From Deltaproteobacteria bacterium (GTDB taxonomy: Bacteria > Desulfobacterota > GWC2-55-46): DNA of 64,000 bases. Below are positions 1-8,381 of the stretch, one piece after another. The translations under genes were made by a program, and so were the position numbers. The notes under the pieces were generated by a model, which was not told the DNA's origin, did not search any database, and saw only the letters and a list, made by a program, of their open reading frames with translations. Location of the stretch: assembly GCA_016177845.1 (NCBI GenBank), contig JACOUO010000003.1, positions 186,001-250,000 of the forward strand, written 5' to 3'. Within the stretch, counting starts at the first letter, position 1. Each line of letters opens with the position of its first letter.

Positions 1-316
1 TTACCTCTGCCATGTCGGGCGCCCTTTTTACCCTGACGCCTTCGGGCAGCATGCAGGCGAATTCCTTATCCACCATGAACGGATAAGACGAAGTGATAAG
101 CCTGATGTAGCCTGCTATTCTGAAGTCCATATCAAAGACGCCGATGCTTTCGGAGAAGTTGTCATACCTGTCTCTCTCCATCCGGTCAGGCGAGGCCGGG
201 ACCCACTTTAGTTCCTCAGCAAAAACATCGTGCCTTAAGCGCATTGCCTGCTCGAACTCTTCGTGGGTGGAGAGCGTTTTTACGACGAAGTTGTCTTCCT
301 GAAATGTAAGCTCCAT
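1..316 (-). CDS. LuxI-like GNAT N-acyl amino acid / homoserine lactone synthase (partial)
   Basis: This is the N-terminal ~105 residues of a GNAT-fold acyltransferase; the 3' end lies beyond the left edge. The LuxI/FeeM/exosortase-associated acyltransferase signature is visible in order: LRHDVFAEELKW near residues 19-29 (Arg, Phe and Trp of the acyl-donor site), an acidic ERDRYD motif, GYIRLI with the conserved Arg, and a Glu in PDMAEV where LuxI enzymes have their catalytic Glu. Family members transfer a fatty acyl group from acyl-ACP to SAM or an amino acid. Because a PEP-CTERM protein occurs at 41.3-41.6 kb, the exosortase-associated subfamily is as likely as true AHL synthase. It is divergent from radC, and no strong ribosome-binding site precedes the ATG, so the start is provisional. 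Confidence 0.72.
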   Translation of the reverse strand, partial: MELTFQEDNFVVKTLSTHEEFEQAMRLRHDVFAEELKWVPASPDRMERDRYDNFSESIGVFDMDFRIAGYIRLITSSYPFMVDKEFACMLPEGVRVKRAPDMAEV

Positions 317-625
317 GTCCAGCTTTATAGCAGGACTAAAAAAACTTTGTAACTGGCAATGAGAGCAGTTTTAATTTTTGATAAATGATTATAAAATATA
401 AGATTTCGCAGACTGTACCAAAGTACAGGCGAAAATACCCTGCCAATTTTATATAATAATCCGACAGATAAATTTAAATGCCGGTAATCCAGCTTCTGCC
501 ATCAGCAGAGTTGAAGGATTACATTTTTAAGCCGGTCAATTCCCTTTGAAAGGAGTGAAATCAGGGCCAGGATGCGGCTGCCATGCAGCTGATACATTTG
601 TCGTCCTTTGTCCTGCTGCGCGACT
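317..625. other. Divergent intergenic region between the acyl synthase and radC
   Basis: It is AT-rich around 360-480 and contains the lux-box-like palindrome at 413-428. No convincing ORF, RNA gene or complete sigma-70 promoter is seen. A 64-residue antisense frame here has no protein-like features. Confidence 0.5.
413..428. promoter_or_regulatory. lux-box-like inverted repeat
   Basis: CTGTAC-CAAA-GTACAG is a perfect 6-bp inverted repeat that fits the CTG-N10-CAG core of LuxR-type boxes. It lies about 100 bp upstream of the LuxI-like gene, in the divergent region. No LuxR gene is visible in the window, so the role as an operator is inference. Confidence 0.35.
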
Positions 626-1354
626 ATGATCGAACTCCTCATTGCTGAAGCTGCCTCAAACCGGGAACACAGGAAAAGGCTTAAAGAAAGATTCAAGATG
701 GCGGCCCTCGACGGCTTCCATGATTACGAGATACTTGAACTCCTCCTCGCTTACGCTGTCCCGAAGAAGGATGTAAAGATACTTGCCAAAGCGTTAATAA
801 AAAAGTTCAACGGGATGAGGGGCGTTTTCGACGCATCTCCTGATGAGCTTAAATCAGTAAAGGGCATAGGCGAGAACGCCGCCCTTCTTATAAGGCTCAT
901 CAAGGATGTCACAGGCATATACCTGAAAGAACGCATGATGGGCAAGGATGTCATACTCTGCCCCAAAGATGTGCTTGATTACCTGAATATGACGCTTTCG
1001 GGTGAAAGGGTCGAGAAGTTCCTGGCCATTTACCTCAATTCAAAAAACGAAGTCCTTGCCATTGAAATCCTCCACGAAGGCACGATCAACCAAACCATAG
1101 TCTATCCGAGAAAGGCCATAGAAAAGGCTTTTAAACATAACGCGCGCTCCGTTATCTTCGTCCATAATCATCCGAGCGGGGATTCGACCCCGTCAGGAAT
1201 GGACAAACAATTGATGAAGGCCCTGGACAGGGCTGCCCAGGCCGTTGATGTTTTAGTCCTTGACCATCTTATCATCGGCAAAAATACGCACTTCAGCGCC
1301 AGGGAAAGCGGGATGATAAACGCTCCGCATAATCACAGGTGCATGGCCCCTTGA
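626..1354 (+). CDS. radC: RadC/YeeS family JAB-domain protein (copy 1)
   Basis: A 242-residue member of the UPF0758/RadC family. It has an N-terminal helix-hairpin-helix region (LKSVKGIGENAALL, about residues 75-88) and a C-terminal JAMM/MPN+ fold. Its metal site is complete: H180-N-H182, then seven residues, S190 and D193 (HNHPSGD...S..D). RadC proteins are linked to natural transformation and genome maintenance, but their biochemical substrate is unknown. The ATG at 626 is preferred to the TTG at 608 because it aligns with the start of the paralogue at 15822; neither has a clear Shine-Dalgarno. A second, very similar copy lies 15 kb downstream, with a stretch of more than 25 residues before the JAMM motif almost identical. 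Confidence 0.9.
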   Translation: MIELLIAEAASNREHRKRLKERFKMAALDGFHDYEILELLLAYAVPKKDVKILAKALIKKFNGMRGVFDASPDELKSVKGIGENAALLIRLIKDVTGIYLKERMMGKDVILCPKDVLDYLNMTLSGERVEKFLAIYLNSKNEVLAIEILHEGTINQTIVYPRKAIEKAFKHNARSVIFVHNHPSGDSTPSGMDKQLMKALDRAAQAVDVLVLDHLIIGKNTHFSARESGMINAPHNHRCMAP

Positions 1355-1367
1355 CCTGAAAAGCAGC

Positions 1368-1712
1368 TTATTTATTGCTTTTTGAGTACTCAAGGCAGTC
1401 GCTCAATATCGGGAAGTTCTTCCTGTTCACCTTCTCTTCAAACATTATTCCGGCGCCGTAATGCCCTCCTACAGGCTGAACCCAGCGCACCACGCCCGGT
1501 ATTTCCTCTGCATCGGTCATTTTTCCGTGTTCAAGATAGGTTATCTTTATCAGAAGCCGCTGCTTTTTCTTAATGGGCTGCATCGCGTAGAGCCCTATGC
1601 CGCCCCGGTTGATATTCAACAGCACTGCCCCAAGCCAATCCTCCGAGTGCTCCTGCTTTATCTTCACCTCCGCAAGAAGATACCTTCTTTTAAGCCTTCT
1701 TCTCTCTTCCAT
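1368..1712 (-). CDS. PilZ domain protein
   Basis: A 114-residue single PilZ domain, a c-di-GMP receptor fold. The arginine cluster RRRLKRRY at the N-terminus supplies the RxxxR motif, and NINRGGIG occupies the position of (D/N)xSxxG, with Asn replacing Ser. The ATG at 1712 was chosen because a GGAGGGAGTGG ribosome-binding site precedes it; an upstream TTG at 1787 would add 25 residues but has no such site. It follows a membrane histidine kinase on the same strand (103 bp gap), so the two may be co-transcribed. Because the Ser position is changed, c-di-GMP binding is likely but not certain. Confidence 0.8.
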   Translation of the reverse strand: MEERRRLKRRYLLAEVKIKQEHSEDWLGAVLLNINRGGIGLYAMQPIKKKQRLLIKITYLEHGKMTDAEEIPGVVRWVQPVGGHYGAGIMFEEKVNRKNFPILSDCLEYSKSNK

Positions 1713-1815
1713 ACCCACTCCCTCCACTGACCAGATTTTTTCATATCGGTTGAAAATGATTTTATTTAAATCGCGGGAGTTCTTCAAGATGAGAGTGCAA
1801 CGGAAGCCCGGTTTC

Positions 1816-4053
1816 CTATTGTTTCATTCTGCTCCCTTCAATGGAATCTTTAACAGCCCTCAAAAGCCCTGTAAGCGAATAGGGTTTTTGCAGGTATTTA
1901 TATCCTTTCTGGCCGATTGAGGGGAACTGGGTCTTGAGGTCCATGTAACTGCTTGTAAGTATCACCTGTATTCCCGTTTTTTTTGAACGGAGATTATCTG
2001 CCAATTGTATGCCGTTTTTGTCAGACAGGATAATATCTGTCATGAGCAGGTCGATTGCGCCATGCTCGCTGTCGAATATCTCCTGAGCCTCTTTGGCATT
2101 TGAGGCAGAAAGCACCTTGTAGCCATGTTCGCTGAGCTCGGCTCCCGTGATGCCGCGCACCCTATCCTCGGCATCCACGAGCAATATCTTTTCTCCGGCG
2201 CCGTCGGGCTTTGCCGCTGCTTCGACTGTTCCTTCTGTTCGGCCTGAGGATTCCGTATGCGCTGGCATGTAAATCTTAAAGGTAGTGCCCTTGCCGAGCT
2301 CGCTGCTTACGGTAACCCAGCCCCCATGCTGTTTTACTATGCCATATACAACAGCCAGCCCGAAGCCTGTACCTTTTTCAGAGCCTTTTGTCGTAAAGAA
2401 CGGTTCGAATATGCGCTGCACGGTCTCCCTGTCCATGCCGGTGCCCGTATCCCGTACAGTCAGCCGTATTGCTTTGCCGGGGTGCGCCTCAGTTATGCCT
2501 TTGATGTCAGCCTCTGAAAGCTCTACATTCTCAGTCTTGAAAAAGAGCTTTCCCCCTTGAGGCATCGCATCCCTTGCGTTGACGGCAAGGTTCATTATGA
2601 CCTGCTCTATATTGCCTTCATCCGCGCGGATATTCCAGAGGTCAGGGGCAAGCTCGGTCGATATGGTGATGTCTTCGCCGATAAGCCTGTTTATCATTAC
2701 AAGCAGGCTTTCAACTGTCTTGTTTATATTCAGCGTGATAAGCTCGAATGGCTGGCCGCGGCTGAAAAGCAGCAGCTGCCGCGTAAGCTTGGAAGCCAGC
2801 ATGACGGACAGTATGATGCCGTCGAGCCGTTCATACAGCGGGTCGGATTTATCAACATCTTCTATGGCAAGCTCGGCATTTCCTCTTATTGCGGTAAGTA
2901 TGTTGTTGAAGTCGTGCGCGATGCCTCCGGCAAACCTTCCGATGGCCTCCATCTTCTGGGACTGGCTAAGGCGTGCCTGGATGCGTTCATGTTCCTTTTC
3001 AGCCCTCTTGCGCTCGGTGATATCCCTCATCATGCCAGTGAAGTTCACTACACCTTTTAGCATGAAGCTCCCAAGCACCAGTTCAAGCGGGAATTTCTCC
3101 CCGTTTTTTCTCAGTCCCTCAAATTCAAGTATCTTCCCGAAGTTCCTGCTGGAGCCTGTTTCAAGGAATCTCTGCATTCCCATCCTATGCCGAGCCCTGT
3201 AATCCTCGGGCATGAGGTTTGAAAGCTCCATGCCTATAAGTTCGTTCCTGGTGTATCCGAATATCTTCTCGGCGCTGGTGTTGCAATCTATTATTATGTC
3301 ATTGATATTGGCTACTATTATGCCGTCAAACGCCGTATTATGTATCAGGCGGTATCTTGCCTCGCTCTCCTTAAGGGCTTTTTCTACCTTTTTCCTCTGC
3401 GTGATGTCTTCTCCTGAGCTTAAAGTGCCGGTTATACTTCCGCCCTCTTTCAGGACGGTGTTATGGAACAGTATTATCTTCTCGTCGCCTGTCCTTGTAA
3501 GTATACGGTTTTCAAAATACCCTTCTACAGGGGGTTCTTCACCTTTAATGAGTTTATAAAAGGTTTGCAGAACTTTTTCCCTTATATCAGCCGGCACAAA
3601 GTTCTCAAACCAGTCCTTTCCGAGTATCTCGTTTTCATTGTAGCCGAGCATCTCTGCCCCTCTCTTGTTTATGAGGGTGACCTTCCCTTCCGTATTAAGG
3701 ACTACCAGCATCACGCCCGCTATATCAAGATATTGGTGCGCCCTGTCCCTTTCTTTTATCAGACCTTCTTCAGCCTGACTGCGCTCATATATAAGGGTGA
3801 TTAACGGGCGAAAAAGAAAGAAATACAATATGGGAGAGAGGAGCAGGACGAGCAGGACAGGGTCAAGGATGACCCTTACCGGTTCCTCAAGCTCACCGAA
3901 GGTGAAAAAAATAAGCATTATGACCACTTCCGCCCCGAAGATGGAAAGAGCCATAATTATAAGTATCTGCATAGGCGAACTGTAGGGATGGAGCTGGCCT
4001 ATCATCCCTTTGAGCTCTTTTCCCGGCTCGTTTTTATCCTTGCGATTTGTCAT
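1816..4053 (-). CDS. Membrane-bound hybrid sensor histidine kinase (2 TM, PAS-PAS-HisKA-HATPase-REC)
   Basis: A 745-residue hybrid kinase. Two hydrophobic helices lie at about residues 29-51 and 63-83. Two PAS domains follow (about 105-225 and 230-345, each closing with a DIT-R/K motif). The HisKA H-box is GIAHDFNN, with the phosphoacceptor His near 380. The HATPase domain carries NARDAMP, DTGTGM and GTGFGL boxes. The C-terminal receiver has the acid pair in LLVDAED, the phosphoacceptor Asp near 673 in LMTDII, a Thr in ILTSS and a Lys in LQKPY. The architecture resembles NtrB-like soluble-PAS kinases anchored in the membrane. The signal is unknown. The PilZ gene downstream suggests a link to c-di-GMP output, which is inference. 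Confidence 0.92.
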   Translation of the reverse strand: MTNRKDKNEPGKELKGMIGQLHPYSSPMQILIIMALSIFGAEVVIMLIFFTFGELEEPVRVILDPVLLVLLLSPILYFFLFRPLITLIYERSQAEEGLIKERDRAHQYLDIAGVMLVVLNTEGKVTLINKRGAEMLGYNENEILGKDWFENFVPADIREKVLQTFYKLIKGEEPPVEGYFENRILTRTGDEKIILFHNTVLKEGGSITGTLSSGEDITQRKKVEKALKESEARYRLIHNTAFDGIIVANINDIIIDCNTSAEKIFGYTRNELIGMELSNLMPEDYRARHRMGMQRFLETGSSRNFGKILEFEGLRKNGEKFPLELVLGSFMLKGVVNFTGMMRDITERKRAEKEHERIQARLSQSQKMEAIGRFAGGIAHDFNNILTAIRGNAELAIEDVDKSDPLYERLDGIILSVMLASKLTRQLLLFSRGQPFELITLNINKTVESLLVMINRLIGEDITISTELAPDLWNIRADEGNIEQVIMNLAVNARDAMPQGGKLFFKTENVELSEADIKGITEAHPGKAIRLTVRDTGTGMDRETVQRIFEPFFTTKGSEKGTGFGLAVVYGIVKQHGGWVTVSSELGKGTTFKIYMPAHTESSGRTEGTVEAAAKPDGAGEKILLVDAEDRVRGITGAELSEHGYKVLSASNAKEAQEIFDSEHGAIDLLMTDIILSDKNGIQLADNLRSKKTGIQVILTSSYMDLKTQFPSIGQKGYKYLQKPYSLTGLLRAVKDSIEGSRMKQ

Positions 4054-4253
4054 TTATTATCCTGTTTATTTTTTCCCTGCCGAGTGTAATTTCCCGATTT
4101 TCTTCTATAATTATATATGGATTTGAAAACACTGGCAAAAAAGGCGGGGTACATTTAAGGGGAAATATGCCTAACCTTCTGAAATTGCAGCAGTTTTTCA
4201 TTAAAAAGAAAAATATACGGGAATAAGCTGATCACAGTAAAATGTTTGCCGGC

Positions 4254-4282
4254 TTGACAGTTTGCCCTTTTTTTAATAAAGT
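4254..4282 (+). promoter_or_regulatory. Putative sigma-70 promoter
   Basis: A perfect -35 hexamer TTGACA (4254-4259), 17 bp, then TAAAGT (4277-4282, 4 of 6 to consensus). It lies 43 bp upstream of the cytochrome-like gene ATG. Confidence 0.5.
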
Positions 4283-4325
4283 CTTTAAAATCATACAAAA
4301 CAAAGTATGCCGGAGGAGGCCACTG

Positions 4326-5090
4326 ATGAAGAAAAAACTGTCAATGCTTGTAGCGGCTTTTCTTGCCCCGTCAATTGCATTCGGTTATCCCAACGGCACG
4401 CCTAATTATGTAACGGATGCCGCCCCTTTCTGCGCTTCATGCCATTCTGCCGTAAAAGCAGAATATATGCCTGAGCTGCCCGCCGCTGTTGCCGCTAAAG
4501 AGACCCCTGATAATAAGCACTACGGCCTCATACGCTTGCCTTCCCAGCCGTCTCCTTATATAGAGCTTACCGATGAGCAGAAGGAAAAGCTCATTAATGC
4601 CGCAAAAACAATAGATTCGAATTCTACAGTCACTATAACCGCACCTCAGAAGGCCCGGCCAGGCGAAGAAATAAAGGTGACGGTAAAGGTCAAAGGGGGA
4701 AACGGCCCTGTAATCTGCGTGATGCTGGTCGATAAGCCTCTGAGATTTCAGTCAAGACCTGTAAGCTCTTCAGGATGGATGATTACGGGAGAGCCTGATG
4801 TAAGGGGTCAGGATGGAAAGGTGCAGACTCTTTGGCTTGACAGGAGGGCCAAGGACCTTCAAAGAAACCTGAACTATGTCGCTATCGAGAACCAGAGATT
4901 TGATATGGATAAGAATATATATCCCGAAGGTACAGTGACTTATACGCTCAAAGCACCGAACAGGCCCGGGGTTTACAGCGTTACGGCGGCATTTCTTTAC
5001 GGTACTGAAAATACAGACAGGGCGGGTTTTTTCCAGAGGCCGTCAGGGCGGATACTTTTCTCAAATGAGGTCGGGGTCAGGGTGGAATAG
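4326..5090 (+). CDS. Secreted mono-haem c-type cytochrome-like protein
   Basis: A 254-residue exported protein. The cleavable signal peptide covers about residues 1-20 (MKKKLSMLVAAFLAPSIAFG). A single CASCH haem-binding motif lies at residues 36-40, shortly after the signal peptide. The rest looks like a beta-rich domain; residues ~90-115 (TVTITAPQKARPGEEIKVTV) resemble an Ig-like strand pattern and contain no second haem motif. The ATG at 4326 is favoured because a GGAGGAGG ribosome-binding site lies just upstream, and the promoter TTGACA/TAAAGT falls inside the longer possible frame. Likely a periplasmic electron-transfer or redox-sensing protein; I do not recognise a named family. Confidence 0.72.
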   Translation: MKKKLSMLVAAFLAPSIAFGYPNGTPNYVTDAAPFCASCHSAVKAEYMPELPAAVAAKETPDNKHYGLIRLPSQPSPYIELTDEQKEKLINAAKTIDSNSTVTITAPQKARPGEEIKVTVKVKGGNGPVICVMLVDKPLRFQSRPVSSSGWMITGEPDVRGQDGKVQTLWLDRRAKDLQRNLNYVAIENQRFDMDKNIYPEGTVTYTLKAPNRPGVYSVTAAFLYGTENTDRAGFFQRPSGRILFSNEVGVRVE

Positions 5091-5245
5091 GGTCCTGGAA
5101 ATAATACCTTGAGTTGGTGAATCTTTAATTAATTTAAGGACTTATATTTTATTCTCACGGTTTTAAGATCATTTAATGCCAATTGATGGCTCAGATGCCT
5201 TTCTTAATCTGAAATGGAAGCAATGCATGGTCTGAGACCGCAGGT

Positions 5246-5274
5246 TTGACAATTTTTGACGGAGCAGCTATGCT
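5246..5274 (+). promoter_or_regulatory. Putative sigma-70 promoter for the small lipoprotein genes
   Basis: TTGACA (5246-5251), 17 bp, TATGCT (5269-5274). A second TTGACA at 5315 has only a weak -10. The rest of the 290-bp gap from 5091 to 5381 shows no ORF or RNA gene. Confidence 0.4.
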
Positions 5275-5381
5275 TTACTAGACAGGAAAATAATATTTCA
5301 GGCCAGAAATTCTGTTGACAAGCGCATGGAAATAGTAAAAAATAGTCAACTCACCTTACATTTAAAACTCAGGAGGAAGAA

Positions 5382-5552
5382 ATGAAAAAGCTCGGTTTGT
5401 TCGCAGTCGCAGTATTGTTCTCACTCTCATTCGTTGCCGCTGGTTGTCAGAAGAAGGAAGCTCCGCAGGAAACAGCTCCCGCAACACAGCAGGCTCCGGC
5501 AGAGGGTACAGCAGCACCCGCTACACCGGCACCAGCACAGCCCGCAAAGTAA
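5382..5552 (+). CDS. Small Ala/Pro-rich lipoprotein (copy A)
   Basis: A 56-residue protein starting at an ATG preceded by AGGAGGAAGA. Residues 1-21 are a type II signal peptide with lipobox VAAGC (Cys at residue 22). The mature part begins CQKKEAPQE and then becomes a low-complexity Ala/Pro/Thr/Gln tail. No catalytic motif is visible. It is a clear paralogue of the gene 44 bp downstream: both begin MKK.., both have GCQK.EAP after the signal and both end in PA-rich tails. The mature part is too short for a folded enzyme; a surface tether, spacer or stress-lipoprotein role is only a guess. Confidence 0.75.
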   Translation: MKKLGLFAVAVLFSLSFVAAGCQKKEAPQETAPATQQAPAEGTAAPATPAPAQPAK

Positions 5553-5595
5553 TATTGGCGTAAGCCAAATTATAAAATAAGGAGAAAGCAGAAAG

Positions 5596-5772
5596 ATGAA
5601 GAAGTTCGCAATGTTCGCAGTAGCAGCAATGTTCACACTCTCATTCGCAACAGGTTGCCAGAAGCAGGAAGCCCCGAAGCAGGAAGGCGTACAGACCGCC
5701 CCCGCAGAAGGCACAGCAGCTCCGGCAGCACCCGCAGCACCCGCTGAGAAGGACACAACAGGCGGTCACTAA
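5596..5772 (+). CDS. Small Ala/Pro-rich lipoprotein (copy B)
   Basis: A 58-residue lipoprotein with a GGAGAAAG ribosome-binding site. The signal peptide (MKKFAMFAVAAMFTLSF) ends in lipobox ATGC (Cys 21). The mature tail CQKQEAPKQE...PAEGTAAPAAPAAPAEK is low complexity and ends TTGGH. It is a tandem duplicate of copy A and probably on the same transcript, which ends at the hairpin at 5801-5857. The function is unknown. Conservation of the lipobox and ribosome-binding sites in both copies argues that they are real genes. Confidence 0.75.
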   Translation: MKKFAMFAVAAMFTLSFATGCQKQEAPKQEGVQTAPAEGTAAPAAPAAPAEKDTTGGH

Positions 5773-5800
5773 TTCATAGCAATTAGTCAGTTTTTAAAAT

Positions 5801-5857
5801 AAAGACAGGCAGGACGCATTCCTCACAGTGTGAAGAAGGTCTTGCCTGTCTTATTTT
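5801..5857 (+). terminator. Rho-independent terminator after the lipoprotein pair
   Basis: AAAGACAGGCAGGAC pairs with GTCTTGCCTGTCTT (one G-T wobble) across a ~25-nt loop, followed by TATTTTTT. Confidence 0.75.
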
Positions 5858-5895
5858 TTGGAGAACTGAGCTGTATGATTAAGACGGGGTCTTAA

Positions 5896-6630
5896 TTGAA
5901 AGACAGCAGCAGGATATATATTGCCACATCAGGGTTCTATTATGACCACTGGAAGGGGCCGTTCTATCCTGAAGGCCTTCCAAAGAGCAAATTCCTGCAA
6001 TTCTATATCGGACGCTTCAACTCCGTTGAGCTGAATAACCCTTTCTACAGGCTGCCCAATGAGGCGGCTGTCAGGCATTGGTATGATATAGCCCCCGGGG
6101 GTTTTATCTACGCCGTCAAGGCAAGCCGCGTTATCACCCACATAAAAAGGCTTAAAGACGCAAAACCGTCCCTTGAACTTTTATTTGAGAGGATAGCTCC
6201 TTTAAAAGAGAAGCTCGGGCCAATCTTATTTCAGCTCCCGCCCAACTGGAAGATAAACACGGAGAGGCTGGAGGAGTTTTTGAAGGCGCTGCCTAAAGGA
6301 GGCCGCCATGCGTTCGAATTCAGGGATACGAGCTGGTTTGAGCCTGAGGTCTATGAGCTTCTGAGGGAACATAACGCCGGGTTCTGCATCTATGATTTCA
6401 ACTTTGTGCAATCCCCAAAAGAGATAACCGCAGATTTTATCTACCTGCGCCTGCACGGGCCCGCAGGCCCTTACAGCGGTTCATATTCGGATGAGGCGTT
6501 AAGAGGCTGGGCAGCGGATTTCAGGAAGTGGATTAAAAAGGTGAAGAACATATACTGCTATTTTGATAATGATCAGGCAGGCTTTGCCGCGCTCAATGCA
6601 TTGGCCCTGAAAAAAATAATCGAAGGCTGA
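5896..6630 (+). CDS. DUF72 family protein (YecE-like)
   Basis: A 244-residue DUF72 protein, a TIM-barrel-like family of unknown biochemical role. Family landmarks are IATSGFYYDHWKGPFYP at the N-terminus, FNSVELNNPFYRLP, FIYAVKASRVITH, GPILFQLPP, FEFRDTSW and FIYLRLHGP followed by a C-terminal CYFDND. The length is normal for the family. The only in-frame start is the TTG at 5896, with GACGGGGT upstream as a weak ribosome-binding site. It lies after a terminator and ends before a convergent operon, so it is probably monocistronic. Confidence 0.85.
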   Translation: MKDSSRIYIATSGFYYDHWKGPFYPEGLPKSKFLQFYIGRFNSVELNNPFYRLPNEAAVRHWYDIAPGGFIYAVKASRVITHIKRLKDAKPSLELLFERIAPLKEKLGPILFQLPPNWKINTERLEEFLKALPKGGRHAFEFRDTSWFEPEVYELLREHNAGFCIYDFNFVQSPKEITADFIYLRLHGPAGPYSGSYSDEALRGWAADFRKWIKKVKNIYCYFDNDQAGFAALNALALKKIIEG

Positions 6631-6651
6631 TACCATGAATTAAGGCCTATT

Positions 6652-7476
6652 TCATATCGCGAGGGCGTTTATATAATTGAGCGCCTTGTAAGCGGCATCT
6701 ATCGGGTCCTGCTCATAGGTATATAATTCAACTGTGACAAAGCCTTTGTAACCTGTATCCTTGATTGTTCTGAGCACTCCCTGGATGTCTATGGCCCCGT
6801 CCCCGGGCATCAGATGGTAATGCTCCCTTGACCTGGCAATATCCTCAAGGTGAAAATGGTGTGTCATATCCTTTAATTTGTTTATGGGGAAAGGGCAGTC
6901 TTCATTTACGCAGAAAAAATGGCCGATATCGAAGTTAAGCCCGAATACATTCCGGTCAAGTTCATTGTAAAGCGACAGGAATTGCCGGCTGTTCTCTATC
7001 AGAAGTCCGGGTTCCGGCTCTATCAGTATTTTTACCCCGCCCTTTCTTGCCGCGTCCTCCACTTCAAGAAGCCCTTGCTTAAAAAGCCTTAGCCCTTCAT
7101 CGAAATCCATATCTTCAAGCGGGCCTCCGGGCTCAGTTGAAATGGTAGTCGCCCCAAGCCGCTCCGCAAGGTCTATGCAGTTAAGAGTGTGTTTTATCCT
7201 CTTCGACCTTTTCGCAGGGTCTTTTTCTATCCATGACGGGTGGTAAGTATCTCCCTCGGCATGGAGCATAAATGCGTTTATATTGGATACAGCCATCTTA
7301 TGCCGCTTAAGGGATGATGTGATCCTGGAGAGCTCTTTATTAGTCATGTAAAGAGGATAGGCGTGGGGAACATCCGCCATTATCTCGATTCCGCTGTACC
7401 CGATAAGGGAGAGTATCCCTATTGCGTCGGAAAGGCTGTATCTTCGGAATGCGTTTGAACTGAAAGCAAGCTTCAT
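6652..7476 (-). CDS. Sugar phosphate isomerase/epimerase, TIM-barrel (copy 1)
   Basis: A 274-residue xylose-isomerase-like TIM barrel (AP endonuclease 2 superfamily). The divalent-metal ligands are recognisable in order: EPEPG (Glu), NFDIGHF (Asp and His), HHFHLEDI (His), GDGAIDI (Asp in the loop) and FVTVELY (final Glu). IolE/IolI/EboE-type proteins with this fold isomerise or dehydrate cyclitols and keto-sugars. It is the last gene of a minus-strand operon with a paralogue immediately upstream (7524-8381) and an inositol-phosphate synthase homologue, so a cyclitol or sugar-phosphate substrate is likely. The exact reaction cannot be read from sequence. Confidence 0.82.
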   Translation of the reverse strand: MKLAFSSNAFRRYSLSDAIGILSLIGYSGIEIMADVPHAYPLYMTNKELSRITSSLKRHKMAVSNINAFMLHAEGDTYHPSWIEKDPAKRSKRIKHTLNCIDLAERLGATTISTEPGGPLEDMDFDEGLRLFKQGLLEVEDAARKGGVKILIEPEPGLLIENSRQFLSLYNELDRNVFGLNFDIGHFFCVNEDCPFPINKLKDMTHHFHLEDIARSREHYHLMPGDGAIDIQGVLRTIKDTGYKGFVTVELYTYEQDPIDAAYKALNYINALAI

Positions 7477-7523
7477 CTATATCTCCGTTACTGTTGAAGC
7501 CAAATGAGCTCGAACCCGCGCGG

Positions 7524-8381
7524 CTATCGTTTTCCGGTCTGTTTTTGCCCCAGGTTGTTTAAATAATTGAATGCCTGCGAGGCCGCCTCTTCAGGCTGCT
7601 CAGGGTATGTGTAGAGCTCAACAGTCACAAACCCCTTGTAGGAATATTTCTCCATAAGAGAAAACAGCGAGACAAAGTCCATGTCCCCAAGGCCCGGAAT
7701 AAGATGGTGATGCACCCTGTCCCTTATGTCCTCCAGATGGATGTGAAATATCTTTCCGGAGAGCGTCTTTATCACGACTTCAGGGTCTTCTCCAAGCAGG
7801 TGGCTGTGCCCAAGGTCCAGATTTGCCCCGAGCGCGGTTGAGCCTATCTCTTCAAGCAGTATGGCAAGCTCAACGCAGTATTCTATCAGGAGCCCGGGTT
7901 CGTACTCGATGCCCACCTTTATATTTTTGCTCTGGGCGTAGCGGGATATCTCCCTTAAAGATTCCTTGAAGAAAAACAACGATTCTTCAGGGGTGCTCTC
8001 AGGCATGATAGGCCCTGATGTAAGGCTTATGTTCGGGCAGTTGAGGTTAAGCGCGAGATCAATGCACCTCTTTGTATATTCTATTCTCCATTTTCTTATG
8101 CCAGGGTCAGGGCTTGAAAGCACAGGCTCGAAAAAAGGGTTCCAGGTCTCTTTTTCACAATAGCCCCGAACGGTATTCGAGTTTATGTTCGAGACCCGTA
8201 TCCCTGTCCTTGACAGCACATTTTTTAAATCCCGTATGTCTTCATCCCGTAATTCATGGATGTAGAGGTGAGGGATATCCGCAAGGAGCTCGACCCCCTG
8301 GTAACCTATGGCAGCTATCTTTTCTACGGCCTCGACCACGGAGTGGCGGATGAAAGCATTGGTGCTGAAGGAAAGCTTCAT
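7524..8381 (-). CDS. Sugar phosphate isomerase/epimerase, TIM-barrel (copy 2)
   Basis: A 285-residue protein of the same family, clearly a tandem duplicate of the gene at 6652. Both start MKL.FS.NAF.R.S, share a GY.G.E..AD.PH block and have VSNIN near residue 60. Metal ligands are visible in GIEYEPG, ANLDLGHSH, FHIHLEDI, GLGDMDF and FVTVELY. Its ATG overlaps the stop of the inositol-phosphate synthase homologue (ATGA), so translation is coupled. Two diverged copies side by side suggest two successive steps or two related substrates in one pathway. Confidence 0.82.
   Translation of the reverse strand: MKLSFSTNAFIRHSVVEAVEKIAAIGYQGVELLADIPHLYIHELRDEDIRDLKNVLSRTGIRVSNINSNTVRGYCEKETWNPFFEPVLSSPDPGIRKWRIEYTKRCIDLALNLNCPNISLTSGPIMPESTPEESLFFFKESLREISRYAQSKNIKVGIEYEPGLLIEYCVELAILLEEIGSTALGANLDLGHSHLLGEDPEVVIKTLSGKIFHIHLEDIRDRVHHHLIPGLGDMDFVSLFSLMEKYSYKGFVTVELYTYPEQPEEAASQAFNYLNNLGQKQTGKR

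Noticed and set aside
2579-3202. 207-codon plus-strand frame
   Set aside because: Antisense shadow of the hybrid histidine kinase.
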